The notes under the pieces are model-generated. The model did no database searches. It worked only from the letters and a program-made list of their open reading frames with translations, and was not told where the DNA came from. From NCBI RefSeq assembly GCF_020883455.1, contig NZ_CP086615.1, forward strand, positions 3,650,501 to 3,714,500: 64,000 bases of DNA, in the 5' to 3' direction. This DNA is from Spiribacter halobius (GTDB lineage: Bacteria > Pseudomonadota > Gammaproteobacteria > Nitrococcales > Nitrococcaceae). Position 1 is the first letter of the stretch; the number at the start of each line of letters is the position of its first letter. The translations under genes and the position numbers were made by a program. Of this stretch, positions 54,241 to 63,935 are shown one piece after another.

Positions 54241-55047
54241 TCATTGGGCCGTCCGGGCCTGCCGCCCGCTGCGCATGTAGACCACCTGCGCGATCACCAC
54301 GAGCAGAATTGAAAGGCTGAAAACAAGGCTGCCGATGGCGTTGATGCGTGGGCTCACGGTGCCCTGAAGCGTCTGCAGCACAACCACTGGCACCGTCTCG
54401 TTGAGGCCGGAGACAAACCAGGCGATGGCGAACTCGTCGAACGAAACCGCCATGGTCAGGCACCACGCGGAGATCACCGCAGGCGCGGCGAAGGGCAGCA
54501 CGACACTCGCCATCGCTCGCCAGCGACTGGCGCCAAGGTTCCATGCCGCCTCCTCGAGCGCGGGATCCATCTGGGCCAGGCGAATGCGGATAAGCGCCAT
54601 CGCAAACGGCGTGCACAGCACGATGTGGGAGATCATCACCGAGTGCAGGTAGCCGGCAAGGGAGACCCGCGAGAGGAACGCGAGCATCGCAAGGCCGAAG
54701 ATCACCAGCGGCACGGTTGGCGGCAAAAGCGCGAGGGCGAGGTACACCTTCTTGCCGACGAAGTTGAAGCGGTAATCGGTGTAGGCCGCACCAAAGCCAA
54801 GGAAGGTCGCCACCGATCCCGATACCAGCGCAACCTTCACGCTGTTGCCAAACGCCGTCCACACGCCGGGATCATTCAGTATTTCGCGATACCACTCGAA
54901 CGACAGCCCGGCCAGAGGAAGGGTCGGGAAACGATCCGCGTTGAGCGAGAAGACGAAACTCGCGAGGATCGGAGCGAAAACGAATCCGTAGACGAGCAGG
55001 ACGTAAAACCACAGTGAGGCACGGGCCAGTTTTTGGGTGGAGCTCAT
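54241..55047 (-). CDS. ABC permease (PotC-like)
   Basis: The 268-residue inner-membrane protein has six spans and the EAA loop (LEEAAWNLGASRWRAMASVVLPFAAPAV). It begins LWFYVLLVYGFVFAPILASFVFS, a typical PotC/YdcV start. It pairs with the other permease, whose stop it overlaps by four bases (ATGA). The strongest homologues should be spermidine/putrescine transporters. Confidence 0.94.
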   Translation of the reverse strand: MSSTQKLARASLWFYVLLVYGFVFAPILASFVFSLNADRFPTLPLAGLSFEWYREILNDPGVWTAFGNSVKVALVSGSVATFLGFGAAYTDYRFNFVGKKVYLALALLPPTVPLVIFGLAMLAFLSRVSLAGYLHSVMISHIVLCTPFAMALIRIRLAQMDPALEEAAWNLGASRWRAMASVVLPFAAPAVISAWCLTMAVSFDEFAIAWFVSGLNETVPVVVLQTLQGTVSPRINAIGSLVFSLSILLVVIAQVVYMRSGRQARTAQ

Positions 55048-55964
55048 CGGACCCCCCTCCCTCTGTAGGCGAAGCCGAGCGCGAGCGAGACAGCCGCAAG
55101 TAGCGTCACGATCATGGTGATCGCCACCACCGCCGCCCGCGGCCACTGCTGGCCGGACTTGGTGAAGTCGGTGATCAGAATGCTAAGCGTCGGCGGATTG
55201 CCGCCGCCGAGATAGGTGGGGCTGACAAAGTCACCGAAGGAGAGGATGAAGGTGAACACCGCCGCAACCACGATACCCACGCGCGCGGAGGGAATGATCA
55301 CCGAGAACACGGTCCGCCACCTCGGACATCGGAGGTTGTGGGCCGCCTCGATCAACGAACGGTCGACGTTCGCAAGGCTCATCAGCTGGATGAGTATCGC
55401 GAGCGGCAGGCAGAGGGTGAGGTAGCCCACCAGGGTCCCCGCGGCGGAGTTCAGCACGCTGATCGCACCGACACCGAGGCTTTTCAACACCGCGTTGAGT
55501 GCGCCGTGGTCGGAGAGAATCGACATCCAGGAGTACACCCGGACGAGGTAGCTCGTGAAAAACGGGGTGACGAGCAGCAGCACACCCAGGCGCCTCACCG
55601 CGGGCGAGACGGTAAAGGCGAGCGCATACGCGCATGGGAACGCAATCACCGTGGCGACCAAGGCCGAGCCGAGGGCCAGGGCAACTGTCCGGAAGTAGGT
55701 CTTCCAGAATGACGCCCCGCCCAGGACGTCTATCCAGTTAACCAGGCTGAAGTCGGGCTGAAGCCGGTAGTTCTGGACGACCCAGAACGTGAGCACCAGC
55801 AGGAAGCCTAGTGGCAGTACGAAGAACAGCGTCTGCCAGAGCGCAAGGGGTAGCGACCAGACCGCGGCATAGACACCCCGGCTCGCTCGGTGGCCGAGTA
55901 CGAGTCGCCTCCGGCGCCCCGGAGCAGCAGGCAAGGCCCGCGCACTGTGGGGGAGTGAGTTCAT
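55044..55964 (-). CDS. ABC permease (PotB-like)
   Basis: The 306-residue protein has a 40-residue basic N-terminus and six membrane spans, with the EAA loop SLIEAAHNLRCPRWRTVFSVIIPSARVGIV near 205-235 and the PotB-like FFTSYLVRVYSWMSILSDHGALN. GGAGG lies eight bases before the ATG. A hairpin separates it from the upstream binding-protein gene. Confidence 0.94.
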   Translation of the reverse strand: MNSLPHSARALPAAPGRRRRLVLGHRASRGVYAAVWSLPLALWQTLFFVLPLGFLLVLTFWVVQNYRLQPDFSLVNWIDVLGGASFWKTYFRTVALALGSALVATVIAFPCAYALAFTVSPAVRRLGVLLLVTPFFTSYLVRVYSWMSILSDHGALNAVLKSLGVGAISVLNSAAGTLVGYLTLCLPLAILIQLMSLANVDRSLIEAAHNLRCPRWRTVFSVIIPSARVGIVVAAVFTFILSFGDFVSPTYLGGGNPPTLSILITDFTKSGQQWPRAAVVAITMIVTLLAAVSLALGFAYRGRGVR

Positions 55965-55990
55965 CGCTGTCTCCTCCTGGTATGAGACGC

Positions 55991-56013
55991 CGCCCGGCGA
56001 GAAGAGCCGGGCG
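55991..56013 (-). other. Intercistronic hairpin between binding-protein and permease genes
   Basis: Eight-base arms (CGCCCGGC at 55991-55998, complement at 56006-56013) enclose a seven-base loop. It follows the stop of the solute-binding-protein gene by 16 bases on the minus strand. Such hairpins are known to protect upstream binding-protein messages (for example between malE and malF) and to lower permease expression; no T-run is present. Confidence 0.6.
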
Positions 56014-56029
56014 ACGCACCCTTGCCCGT

Positions 56030-57163
56030 TCAGGCGTTCTTGTATTCAGACCAGGCCTCGTTCCACGTCTCGATGCTCTGCTGAACGGGCAAACGCCGGG
56101 GTGTAATTCGACCCTCGCGCAGAAGGCTCAGCGCGTTTCGCCCGTCGAACACCATTCCCTGGCGACGGGCCTCCTCGGGGTTGACCCGATTGAGCTCCTG
56201 CCAGCCCGTTCGCGTTGGCAGCAGTGCGGGGTAGGCGCGCATGGTTGCACTGCGAACCTGGCCTTCCGGCGAGGTCATGTACTGAATGAAGCGCTTCGCG
56301 AGCTCCGGGTTGCGGGCACCACGGGCGATTGAGAGGGATTCCGTCCACTGCAGCCCGCCCTCCTCGGGAATCGCGGTTGTCACGTTGGCCCCGTCGCGCT
56401 GGAGCACGCCGGTGATCCAGTCCCCGATCCCGGGCACCGCGGCGACCTGCCCCGAGCGCAGCGAGGCGAGCACGCCTCCGTAGTCGAAGAAGCCCGCCAC
56501 CTGGGGCTTCAACGACATCGTCCGCTCATGAACGGCCCGCCACGCGGCATCGCTGATGTCGAAGGGGGAACGGTTGCCCTCAAGGAGACTGATGCAGCCG
56601 TAGTTCGGCAGGTACCAGTCGAAGTGGCCGACAAGCCCCTTGAGCTTGTCCGCCCACATCACGCCGTAGCTACTTGCCTCCTGCTCGCTCAGCACATCGC
56701 GGTTGTAGGACAGCCCCAGATAGCCGAACCGCAGCATGACCGAGTAGAGATCCCCGTCGTGCCAGTGGGCCGGATATTGCTGAAACTCCGGAAAGTAGTC
56801 GTCGAAGGGATAGTCCGAGGGCTGCAGCGTCTGGATGTAGCCGGCGACGCGCAGCTGCTGCACGAACTCGGCATCAGTGAGGATCACGTCATACGTGCCG
56901 GGGGGCGACTGCGCGAGCAGCGCCAGCATCTGGTCACCACCGACGTAGTACTTCGAGCGCACCCTGACGTTGAACCGCTCCTCAAAGGCGCCGACCACCT
57001 CCGGCTCGGCGTGCCCGTACCAGGACAGCAGAGTCAGTTCATTGCGTGCACGGGCAATTCCTGGCGGAAGCATTGCCGCCGCCCCGGCGGCAAGCCCCCA
57101 TTGCAGAAAACGCCGGCGACTCACGCCACTGGTGTGCGGGTTATGGCTAGTGTCGTTATACAT
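56030..57163 (-). CDS. Tat-exported ABC solute-binding protein (PotD-like)
   Basis: The 377-residue protein has a Tat signal (SRRRFLQWGLAAGAAAMLPPG, with twin Arg and Phe) and a mature spermidine/putrescine-binding-protein fold: LTLLSWYGHAEPEVVGAFEERFNVRVRSKYYVGGDQML, DVILTDAEFVQQL, and YNRDVL. The binding-pocket acidic and aromatic residues cannot be ranked without alignment. GGAGG precedes the ATG at 57163. A second binding protein is encoded directly upstream. Confidence 0.92.
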   Translation of the reverse strand: MYNDTSHNPHTSGVSRRRFLQWGLAAGAAAMLPPGIARARNELTLLSWYGHAEPEVVGAFEERFNVRVRSKYYVGGDQMLALLAQSPPGTYDVILTDAEFVQQLRVAGYIQTLQPSDYPFDDYFPEFQQYPAHWHDGDLYSVMLRFGYLGLSYNRDVLSEQEASSYGVMWADKLKGLVGHFDWYLPNYGCISLLEGNRSPFDISDAAWRAVHERTMSLKPQVAGFFDYGGVLASLRSGQVAAVPGIGDWITGVLQRDGANVTTAIPEEGGLQWTESLSIARGARNPELAKRFIQYMTSPEGQVRSATMRAYPALLPTRTGWQELNRVNPEEARRQGMVFDGRNALSLLREGRITPRRLPVQQSIETWNEAWSEYKNA

Positions 57164-57202
57164 AACGGTTACTCCTCCTCGCCCCTCAAGCAGGCCTTAC
57201 AA

Positions 57203-58417
57203 TCAGCTCTTCAGCAGATCCGCCCACCGGCGGACCAGGTAGTTGTGTTCATCCATGACCGAGTCCCAGACGATCACCCGGCTCATGCGACGCTCGTAGC
57301 CACCGCCCTCGTGGGATTCGCCCTCACGCACGATGCGCTCGCCGTAGGGATCGACCAGGTCCTCGCTCGCGGGCTTGCCCTCGTACCAGTACGCCCACTC
57401 CGCTTCGGAGAGGAATGGACGCACCGACGCCGGGTTCGACATGTAGGCGCCGTTGCGCGCCATGACGGCACCGGCGTACCCGCAAAGCCACCAGTTCAGG
57501 TACTCGTAGGCCGCATCAAGCGCTCGGCCCTCGAGGCAGCGCGAGAGGGCGAGGCCCCCATACCAGCCCCGATAGCCCTCACGCGGCGTTGCCATGCGCA
57601 CGGGCACCCCGGCCCGGCGCAGACGCACGAACCCCTGCCACCACATGCTCGCGATATTGGCGGCACCGCTGGTGAGCAGCTCGGCGGCCTCCGCCTCGGT
57701 GGCCCAGAATCGCTGGAAGTGGCCGGCGCGCTTGAAGCGGATGAGCTGCTCGACGAGCTCATCGATCTCCTCAACGGTGAGATTTCCGGGATCATCGAAC
57801 GCACAGAGCCCCGCCGCCTGCACGGCAAGCACCGCGTCCAGGGCGCCAATCGCGGCATCGCTTTGCAGGGCAATGGCGCCAGCATTCGCCGAATCCAGCA
57901 GCGCGGCCCAGCTAAGGGGCTCGAGTTGGTCGCGCGGCAGCAGGTAAGCAAACGAGTCCGCGTTGTGGACCGTTGGCAGCATGCTGATCTGGCTGGCCTC
58001 GTTCGCTCCGAGCTCCCCGTTGTGCTGTACGTAAAGGCGGTCGGCCGGGTTGCCGCCGGGCGCTCTCGGCGCCTCCGCGGACAGACGCCCGTCCTTGGGC
58101 AGTGCATTGACCTCGTCCCAACGCTCTATGCGCGCAAGCTCGATAGGTTGGATGGAACGGGTCGGCCAGATGAGGTCCACGTTGTGGAACCACTGGTCGT
58201 AGATGTCGAAGGCCTCCGGCTCGAGCGCGGCGATCCGCTGCGCGGTGGTGCCGTCGTGGATGATGTACTCGAGCTCGATCCCGAGATCGGCGGCCGCACG
58301 TTCGCGGATGGGCTCAAGGAGGCTCACCGAGGTCCCAAGCACCCGTAGCCGAACGGGGCTCGCGTGCACGGCGGGGGCTCGACCCTGGGCTGCTGACGCT
58401 GTACTCCGGGCGGACAC
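57203..58417 (-). CDS. Second solute-binding protein of the operon, no signal peptide seen
   Basis: The 404-residue protein resembles spermidine/putrescine-type binding proteins: LRVLGTSVSLLEPIRERAAADLGIELEYIIHD, FDIYDQWFHNVDLIWP, AANIASMWWQGFVRLRRAG, and AYEYLNWWLCGYAGAVMARNGAYMSNP. Unlike the adjacent protein it lacks an obvious signal peptide or Tat motif; it opens with a polar Ala/Ser-rich stretch. The GTG at 58417 is preferred because GGAGG is seven bases upstream; a TTG at 58423 overlaps the previous stop. It may be cytosolic, exported by an unrecognised route, or carry a mis-set N-terminus. Confidence 0.82.
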   Translation of the reverse strand: MSARSTASAAQGRAPAVHASPVRLRVLGTSVSLLEPIRERAAADLGIELEYIIHDGTTAQRIAALEPEAFDIYDQWFHNVDLIWPTRSIQPIELARIERWDEVNALPKDGRLSAEAPRAPGGNPADRLYVQHNGELGANEASQISMLPTVHNADSFAYLLPRDQLEPLSWAALLDSANAGAIALQSDAAIGALDAVLAVQAAGLCAFDDPGNLTVEEIDELVEQLIRFKRAGHFQRFWATEAEAAELLTSGAANIASMWWQGFVRLRRAGVPVRMATPREGYRGWYGGLALSRCLEGRALDAAYEYLNWWLCGYAGAVMARNGAYMSNPASVRPFLSEAEWAYWYEGKPASEDLVDPYGERIVREGESHEGGGYERRMSRVIVWDSVMDEHNYLVRRWADLLKS

Positions 58418-58419
58418 GC

Positions 58420-59385
58420 TCAAGCCTCCATGCTCTGAGTGGCCCGATCCGAGGGCACCTGCGTGGCGCCACGGGCATCGAAGGCCGACTCTTGCGAAGA
58501 CTTGCCGGCAGCACGGGGGAAGCGCTGCGCGAAGTCGTCAGCGATCTCGGCAAGCGTGCAGAACTCGACGCCGGGGTGGCTCGACATGTACTGAATGAGC
58601 CGCTCCTGCATCAGCAGGACCTGCGGGCGGCCCGAGACGTCAGGGTGGATGGTCATCGGGAACACGGCGTAATCACATTCCCGGTAGACCCAGTCGAATT
58701 GCTCGCGCCAGACCTCTTCGACTTGGCGGGGCGTGATGAACCCGTGGCTGTTCGCCATCGCCTTGACGAACATCATTGGCACCTGATCATCCAGCTGCCA
58801 GTTGGCGGGGATCTCGACGAGATCGGTCTCCTCCCCCCGCTTCAGGGGATGCATCCAGGCCTCGGCGGGCTGGCTGTAGTCGATCTTGGTCCACCGATCG
58901 CCAGTGCGAACGTAATAGGGCTGGAAGTCCCGGTGCATGAGGCTGTGGTCGTAGCGAATGCCGCGCTCCAGGAGGAGCTCGGCGGTGGCGTTGCTGAACT
59001 CCCACCACGGCGCCGCGTGCCCCACGGGCCGGCTGCCACAGTGCTCCTCGATCAGGCTGATACAGCGATCGAGCACGGCCGCCTCCTGCTCGCGCGTCAT
59101 CGCAAGCGGGTTCTCGTGGCTGTAGCCGTGAAGCCCGACCTCGTGGCCCGCGGCCGCGATCGCCGCCAACTGGTCAGGGAATGTCTCGATCGAGTGGCCG
59201 GGGATGAACCAGCTGGCTCGGATGCCGTACCGGCGAAAGAGCTTGAGCAGCCGAGGCGCCCCGACCTCGCCGGCGAAGAGGCCTCGCGAGATGTCGCACG
59301 GCGAGTCCTCGCCACCATAGGTCCCAAGCCATCCAGCAACGGCGTCGAAATCGACCCCATAGGCACAAAGAATTCGCTTTGCCAT
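58420..59385 (-). CDS. Polysaccharide-deacetylase-fold hydrolase (PuuE/PgdA-like)
   Basis: The 321-residue NodB-fold protein has the metal Asp in [12 protein letters not shown], the His pair in [14 protein letters not shown], and a later [10 protein letters not shown], with [10 protein letters not shown] near the C-terminus. It resembles the HpPgdA and PuuE branch, where PuuE is a metal-independent allantoinase in Pseudomonas. In an operon with an amidase, a DUF1989 protein and an ABC importer, hydrolysis of a ureide or other C-N bond is more likely than peptidoglycan deacetylation (inference). The ATG at 59385 has AGGAG upstream. Confidence 0.85.
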   Translation of the reverse strand: MAKRILCAYGVDFDAVAGWLGTYGGEDSPCDISRGLFAGEVGAPRLLKLFRRYGIRASWFIPGHSIETFPDQLAAIAAAGHEVGLHGYSHENPLAMTREQEAAVLDRCISLIEEHCGSRPVGHAAPWWEFSNATAELLLERGIRYDHSLMHRDFQPYYVRTGDRWTKIDYSQPAEAWMHPLKRGEETDLVEIPANWQLDDQVPMMFVKAMANSHGFITPRQVEEVWREQFDWVYRECDYAVFPMTIHPDVSGRPQVLLMQERLIQYMSSHPGVEFCTLAEIADDFAQRFPRAAGKSSQESAFDARGATQVPSDRATQSMEA

Positions 59386-59387
59386 CT

Positions 59388-60833
59388 CTACAACTCCTCG
59401 GAGAGAAACCTGCCTGCAGGCGAGTGCCAGAGACCTGCGTCATCAAGCGCGTCCTCGATGGCCAGGGCGGTCGCGAGGACACGAGCATCCTCGCCGCTGG
59501 CGCCACAGAGCAGGCAGCTGACGGGAAGGCGATGCTCGGCGTTGAGACCACATGGGATGGCCACGCCAGGGAGATCCAGAAAGCTCCCTAGAACAGTATT
59601 CGCGAGCACGCGCCGATTGGCGCGATGCGCGCGATCCAGATCCTCCGCGATGGGGGTGGCGAGGGGAGCGAGGCACGGCACGGTTGGAATCAGGAGCAGC
59701 GCCCCTGCAAGCTCATGACGCAGCGAGCGCTGCGCCTCCCCGGCCACACAATGCAGTGTTGCGAGGTCTGCAGCACTCATGTTGCGCCCCTCGTAGAGCC
59801 GCATGACCACCAGTGGGTCCATGACGGCGCGACCGGTGCGCTCGAGCGCGTGCCGATGAAAGGCGTAGGCCTCCGCCGCCGTAATACTGCCGTACTGGCG
59901 CATGGCGGCCCGGGCCTGCTGCAGGCTCGGCATTTCCATTCGGCTTATGCGCGCACCCCCTTCACGGAGTGCCTCAACGGCGCGGGTGAAGACGGCGCGC
60001 ACTTCCGCGTCGGCGTCGTCGACCACCGGGTCTTCGGGCACGACGACCCGCACACCGCGCAACGCCGGCGTTGCGGGCGAAGACGGTCGTCGGCCTCGCA
60101 AGGCCTGGTCGAGCAAAAACGCATCGCGCACGCTGGGCGCGAGGGGGCCCACTCGATCGAGCGTGCGCGACAGCGGATACACACCACCCTGGGGATAGCG
60201 CCCGGCTGTCGGCTTGAAGCCAACCAGCCCTGTGAACGCTGCAGGCACGCGAACCGAGCCGGACGTATCGGTACCGATTGCAAACGGCACAGCGCCCGTT
60301 GCGACCGCGACCGCCGCGCCGGAGGAGGAACCGCCCGGAATTCGGGTCTGCTCTGTCGACCACGGGTTCGCGGGCGTGCCGAAGTGCGGGTTGAGCCCGA
60401 GTCCGCTGAAGGCCAGCTCGGAAAGGTTTGTCTTGCCGACCGAAACCGTGCCCGCAGCCGCGAGGCGTTGAACGGCTTCGGCATCCTCTCGCGCTGGCTC
60501 GGAATCGAGTCGAAGCCGCGATCCCGCCGTGGTGCGCAGGCCGGCCATGTCGAACAAGTCCTTCCACGCCACCGGGATGCCATCCAGCAACCCCAAAGGC
60601 CGCCCGCGACGGTGACGCCCCGCGCTGGCCCTTGCCTCGCGGTCAGCCCGTTCCTCGCACAGTTCCAGGAACACGGCCTCGAGCGCCGGCTCCCGAGTCA
60701 TCGCCAGGGTCCGTGTCAACAGATCACCCGGGGTGACATCGCCGCGCTGCAGGCGGCCCGCGAGCATCTCGATAACGCCCGCTCGCGTGACCGTGTATCG
60801 CGACGGGATGCTGGCCTTTTCAGCGTGCCGCAT
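59388..60833 (-). CDS. Amidase (amidase signature family)
   Basis: The 481-residue protein has the Ser-cisSer-Lys triad region: Lys in [29 protein letters not shown] and the catalytic Ser in [14 protein letters not shown]. Related enzymes include allophanate hydrolase (AtzF), GatA and indoleacetamide hydrolase. It lacks the C-terminal AtzF domain and sits in a non-GatCAB context, so a catabolic amidase is most likely. GAGAGG lies just before the ATG at 60833; the frame extends to 60920. It is the first gene of the operon opposite the GntR regulator. Confidence 0.9.
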   Translation of the reverse strand: MRHAEKASIPSRYTVTRAGVIEMLAGRLQRGDVTPGDLLTRTLAMTREPALEAVFLELCEERADREARASAGRHRRGRPLGLLDGIPVAWKDLFDMAGLRTTAGSRLRLDSEPAREDAEAVQRLAAAGTVSVGKTNLSELAFSGLGLNPHFGTPANPWSTEQTRIPGGSSSGAAVAVATGAVPFAIGTDTSGSVRVPAAFTGLVGFKPTAGRYPQGGVYPLSRTLDRVGPLAPSVRDAFLLDQALRGRRPSSPATPALRGVRVVVPEDPVVDDADAEVRAVFTRAVEALREGGARISRMEMPSLQQARAAMRQYGSITAAEAYAFHRHALERTGRAVMDPLVVMRLYEGRNMSAADLATLHCVAGEAQRSLRHELAGALLLIPTVPCLAPLATPIAEDLDRAHRANRRVLANTVLGSFLDLPGVAIPCGLNAEHRLPVSCLLCGASGEDARVLATALAIEDALDDAGLWHSPAGRFLSEEL

Positions 60834-60996
60834 CGGACCTCTCCTCGCACGGTCGACCTGGCTGGGCCGACGACCTACGGCCGGAAGCATACAACAATGA
60901 CTACCGTATGCAACCGTCATTTATAGATGCGGTGACGAATGGATATAGACTGACGGAAGTCGAAAACACGAGATGCCATCGGGAAGGAGCTTCTGC

Positions 60997-62025
60997 GTGA
61001 GCGGGCAACAACACGGCCGCGGGGTGCCGCGCCACGAGAACGCCGGGTCTGCCGTACCTCGGTATCAGGTCATACGCGATGCGCTTGAGGCATCCATCCG
61101 CAGTGGGCGGGTACCGCAGGGACTGGTGATCATCGAGAAGCCGGTGGCCGATATCTTTGGTACCAGTCGCGCCCCTGTGCGCCGCGCCTTGAAGGAACTG
61201 CACGACCAGGGACTACTCCAGCGCTTCGAGGGACGCGGCTACCTCGCTGGCACCAGCGCAAGCGCAGAGCCCATTCGCCAGCGCCTTGATGCCCGCGTGC
61301 TCGGGCTTGAAACGGACACGCGCATCACCGTCGACTCGCGGGCACTCGCTGACCGGATTCAGGACGATGTCCAGCAGGTGCTCGCAACGGCCATGGCATT
61401 CGGGCAGTTCCGCGTCCAGGCCATTGAGCTGGCGACTCATTACGGTGTCAGTCGCACCGTGGCGCGCGAGGTCCTCATGCGCTTGAGGGACCGGCGCATC
61501 GTGGGCAAGGACAGCAGCGGTCACTGGGTCGTCGGGCCGCTCACCGCCCGGGCGATGCGTGAGGATTACGAGATAAGGCGGGTGCTTGAGCCCGTGGCAT
61601 TGCGGGGTTCGGCACCCAAGCTCGGCGATGATGAGTTGCGCGCCATGCAGCGACGCCTTGATCAGGCGATGAATGGCTCGGCGGAGCCCTCGGTCTCTCT
61701 GCTGCGGGAGATCGAACGCGACCTCCACGAACGCTGTCTGCGCTTCCACGACAACGACCGGATGCGCGGGATTATCCGCCACAGCCAGCTGCCTCTGGTC
61801 GTGAACAATGTCTTCTACATGGTGGTGGGCCGCGCAAAGGAGAGCCCAGCGCTCGCCGAACATGCGTGCGTGATTGCCCACCTGCTCCGCAAGGATGCGG
61901 GCGCTGCCGCCCTTAGCCTCGAGTCCCACCTCGAGGCCGCCGCTGAGCGCACCCGGCAAAGGCTAAAAGCGCTTTCCGTCTTCCCGGAACCGCAGTTACC
62001 CGACTACCTCCTGCGGGTGACCTGA
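60997..62025 (+). CDS. GntR-family regulator with two winged-helix domains
   Basis: The protein of about 342 residues carries two separate GntR-type winged helices. The first is at residues 20-85 (YQVIRDALEASIRSGRVPQGLVIIEKPVADIFGTSRAPVRRALKELHDQGLL). The second is at about 120-180 (FRVQAIELATHYGVSRTVAREVLMRLRDRRIVGKDSSGHWVVG). An FCD ligand-binding domain follows. Two DNA-binding heads in one GntR protein are uncommon. The GTG at 60997 is preferred because AAGGAG is seven bases upstream; ATG 60973 is an alternative. It is divergent from the amidase operon and probably represses it in response to the transported compound. Confidence 0.85.
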   Translation: MSGQQHGRGVPRHENAGSAVPRYQVIRDALEASIRSGRVPQGLVIIEKPVADIFGTSRAPVRRALKELHDQGLLQRFEGRGYLAGTSASAEPIRQRLDARVLGLETDTRITVDSRALADRIQDDVQQVLATAMAFGQFRVQAIELATHYGVSRTVAREVLMRLRDRRIVGKDSSGHWVVGPLTARAMREDYEIRRVLEPVALRGSAPKLGDDELRAMQRRLDQAMNGSAEPSVSLLREIERDLHERCLRFHDNDRMRGIIRHSQLPLVVNNVFYMVVGRAKESPALAEHACVIAHLLRKDAGAAALSLESHLEAAAERTRQRLKALSVFPEPQLPDYLLRVT

Positions 62026-62208
62026 GAGACGAGGTTCAGTCGAAAGGTCGTTATCCAACAAGGACGTAGCAGGTCTCGACTCGCCCAATGGGCGGACTCG
62101 GTCTGCGATTCGTCCAAAGCGCGTCGTACGCAAGGTTCGACCCCGAGCGGGGTGTACGACCAACTTTGTTGAGGGTAACCCCGGCGCAAACGAGGTCGGA
62201 ATCCCGCA

Positions 62209-62251
62209 TTGACATAGTCCCTGCGATACTTATGCTCAATGCATTCATAAG
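62209..62251 (+). promoter_or_regulatory. Candidate nadB promoter with overlapping palindrome
   Basis: TTGACA (62209-62214) and TATGCT (62231-62236), spaced by 16 bases, form a plausible promoter about 110 bases before nadB. The -10 box lies in a CTTATG-N11-CATAAG inverted repeat (62229-62251), whose centre contains the palindrome AATGCATT. A repressor bound here would block the promoter. Confidence 0.5.
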
Positions 62252-62348
62252 GTCACCGACACCAACACAAGGGAGCCTGACCTGGCCCTGGTAATGCGGA
62301 AGTAGCCACCCCTTCCGCAGGCGATTCCAAGCCCCGGGTATCGAGGCA

Positions 62349-63935
62349 ATGAGCAGCAACCATGACCGCGTAATCATTGCGGGCAGCGGGCTGGCCGGTC
62401 TCTCGGCGGCTCTTCGCCTCGCACCCGTTCCTGTGCTGCTGATCACGAGCGGGCGACTTGGCCGCTCCGGGTCCACGTGCTGGGCTCAGGGCGGAATCGC
62501 GTGCGCTATGGACGACGGGGACAACCCGGAAGGACATGCGGCAGATACGGTTGCGGCGGGGGCAGGCCTATCTGACGACCGCGTGGCAAAGCGCGTGGCG
62601 CACGAGGCGCAAAGGTGTATCGGCTGGCTCTGGGATTCGGGGGTGCGCTTTGACCTTGCAGACGACGGCCGGCCGGCCCTGACCCGCGAAGGTGCTCACC
62701 AACACTCCCGCATTCTCCATGCGGGTGGCGATCAGACCGGCGCCGAGTTGATGCGCACCCTGGAGGCGCAGGTTCGCACAACGCCTGGCATAACCGTCAT
62801 GGAGGACACACAGGTCGTTGATCTGTTGGTCGATGACAGTGGTGCCAGAGGCGTTGTCGCTCAGCGAGGCACCTCGATTTTTCCCGTGAGCGCGAGGGCC
62901 GTCGTCCTCGCAACAGGCGGTGCCGCGGCGCTGTATGCGTCGACCACGAACCCGCCCGGGAACTGGGGCAGTGGGCTGCGCCTGGCGCTACGCGCCGGCG
63001 CCTTGCTGCGGGATCTCGAATTCGTGCAGTTTCATCCCACTGCTTTGGACCTCCCCGGCAACGCGAACACCGGAAGGCCCTTGCCTCTGGCCAGTGAAGC
63101 AATCCGCGGGGAGGGAGGCGTGCTCGTGGACGAAGCGGGGACGCCCGTCATGGCCGGCGTCCCGGGTGGTGATCTCGCGCCACGCGATGTAGTCGCTCGG
63201 ACACTGTCGCGGCAGCGTGAGCAGGGGCGCCGGATCTTCCTGGATACGCGCGATTCGCTCGGCCGGCAATTCCTACAACGCTTTCCCGGGGTCGCCGGTC
63301 TCTGCCAGGCCGCTGGCATCGATCCCGTCAACCAGCCGATCCCAGTGCGCCCGGCGGCCCACTACCACATGGGGGGTGTTCAAACCGATGACCACGGGGC
63401 AACCAACGTCCCCGGTCTGTGGGCCATTGGAGAGGTCGCATCGACGGGTCTGCACGGAGCCAATCGACTCGCGAGTAACTCCCTCCTCGAAGCGCTCGCC
63501 TATGCGGGGTGGGCCGCCGAGGACATTCGCAGCCGAACGGGCCTCGCACGGGGGACGCCTCTGCCACCCACCCCGGAGCACTCCGCCCAGCTCGTGACAC
63601 GGAGCGCGATGACGGGATCCTCGGTGCTACGTCTGCGACACCTGATGGATACCCACGTCGGGGTGATACGGGATCGGCACGGCCTCGAGCAGGTTCAGGC
63701 GCAATTTAGGGCGCTCCGTGAGACTGCTGAAGCGAACGGCGCCCTGGCGGCAATGAGTGAGGTCGCCGCGCTCATTGCGCAAGCTGCGTTAACGCGACAG
63801 GAAAGCCGTGGTGCCCATCAGCGTCAAGAGTTCAATGCACCGAGCCCCGCGTGGGACAGGCACCAGGTCATTGGCAAAGGTACTGCCACGGCGCAAGCCA
63901 ATGACTCGCTCCGCAACGAGTCACCTGTTGCATAG
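62349..63935 (+). CDS. nadB: L-aspartate oxidase NadB
   Basis: The 528-residue flavoprotein has GSGLAGLSAAL for FAD binding, GRSGSTCWAQGGIACAM, EGAHQHSRILHAGGDQTG, and HYHMGGVQTDDHGATNVPGLWAIGEVASTGLHGANRLASNSLLEAL, all hallmark NadB blocks including the catalytic His and Arg region. It oxidises L-aspartate to iminoaspartate, the first step of NAD synthesis. No nadA or nadC is visible in the window. The ATG at 62349 is preceded by GAGGCA. The C-terminal 40 residues (after ALTRQESRG) are longer than usual and lack similarity to the family. Confidence 0.95.
   Translation: MSSNHDRVIIAGSGLAGLSAALRLAPVPVLLITSGRLGRSGSTCWAQGGIACAMDDGDNPEGHAADTVAAGAGLSDDRVAKRVAHEAQRCIGWLWDSGVRFDLADDGRPALTREGAHQHSRILHAGGDQTGAELMRTLEAQVRTTPGITVMEDTQVVDLLVDDSGARGVVAQRGTSIFPVSARAVVLATGGAAALYASTTNPPGNWGSGLRLALRAGALLRDLEFVQFHPTALDLPGNANTGRPLPLASEAIRGEGGVLVDEAGTPVMAGVPGGDLAPRDVVARTLSRQREQGRRIFLDTRDSLGRQFLQRFPGVAGLCQAAGIDPVNQPIPVRPAAHYHMGGVQTDDHGATNVPGLWAIGEVASTGLHGANRLASNSLLEALAYAGWAAEDIRSRTGLARGTPLPPTPEHSAQLVTRSAMTGSSVLRLRHLMDTHVGVIRDRHGLEQVQAQFRALRETAEANGALAAMSEVAALIAQAALTRQESRGAHQRQEFNAPSPAWDRHQVIGKGTATAQANDSLRNESPVA

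Noticed and set aside
54241-54862. Extension of the ABC ATPase frame upstream to 54862
   Set aside because: It runs through the permease gene in another frame; the ATG at 54190 has a ribosome site and matches PotA N-termini.
56528-58348. 606-codon plus-strand frame opposite the two binding-protein genes
   Set aside because: Antisense shadow of two well-supported genes; no recognisable domain.
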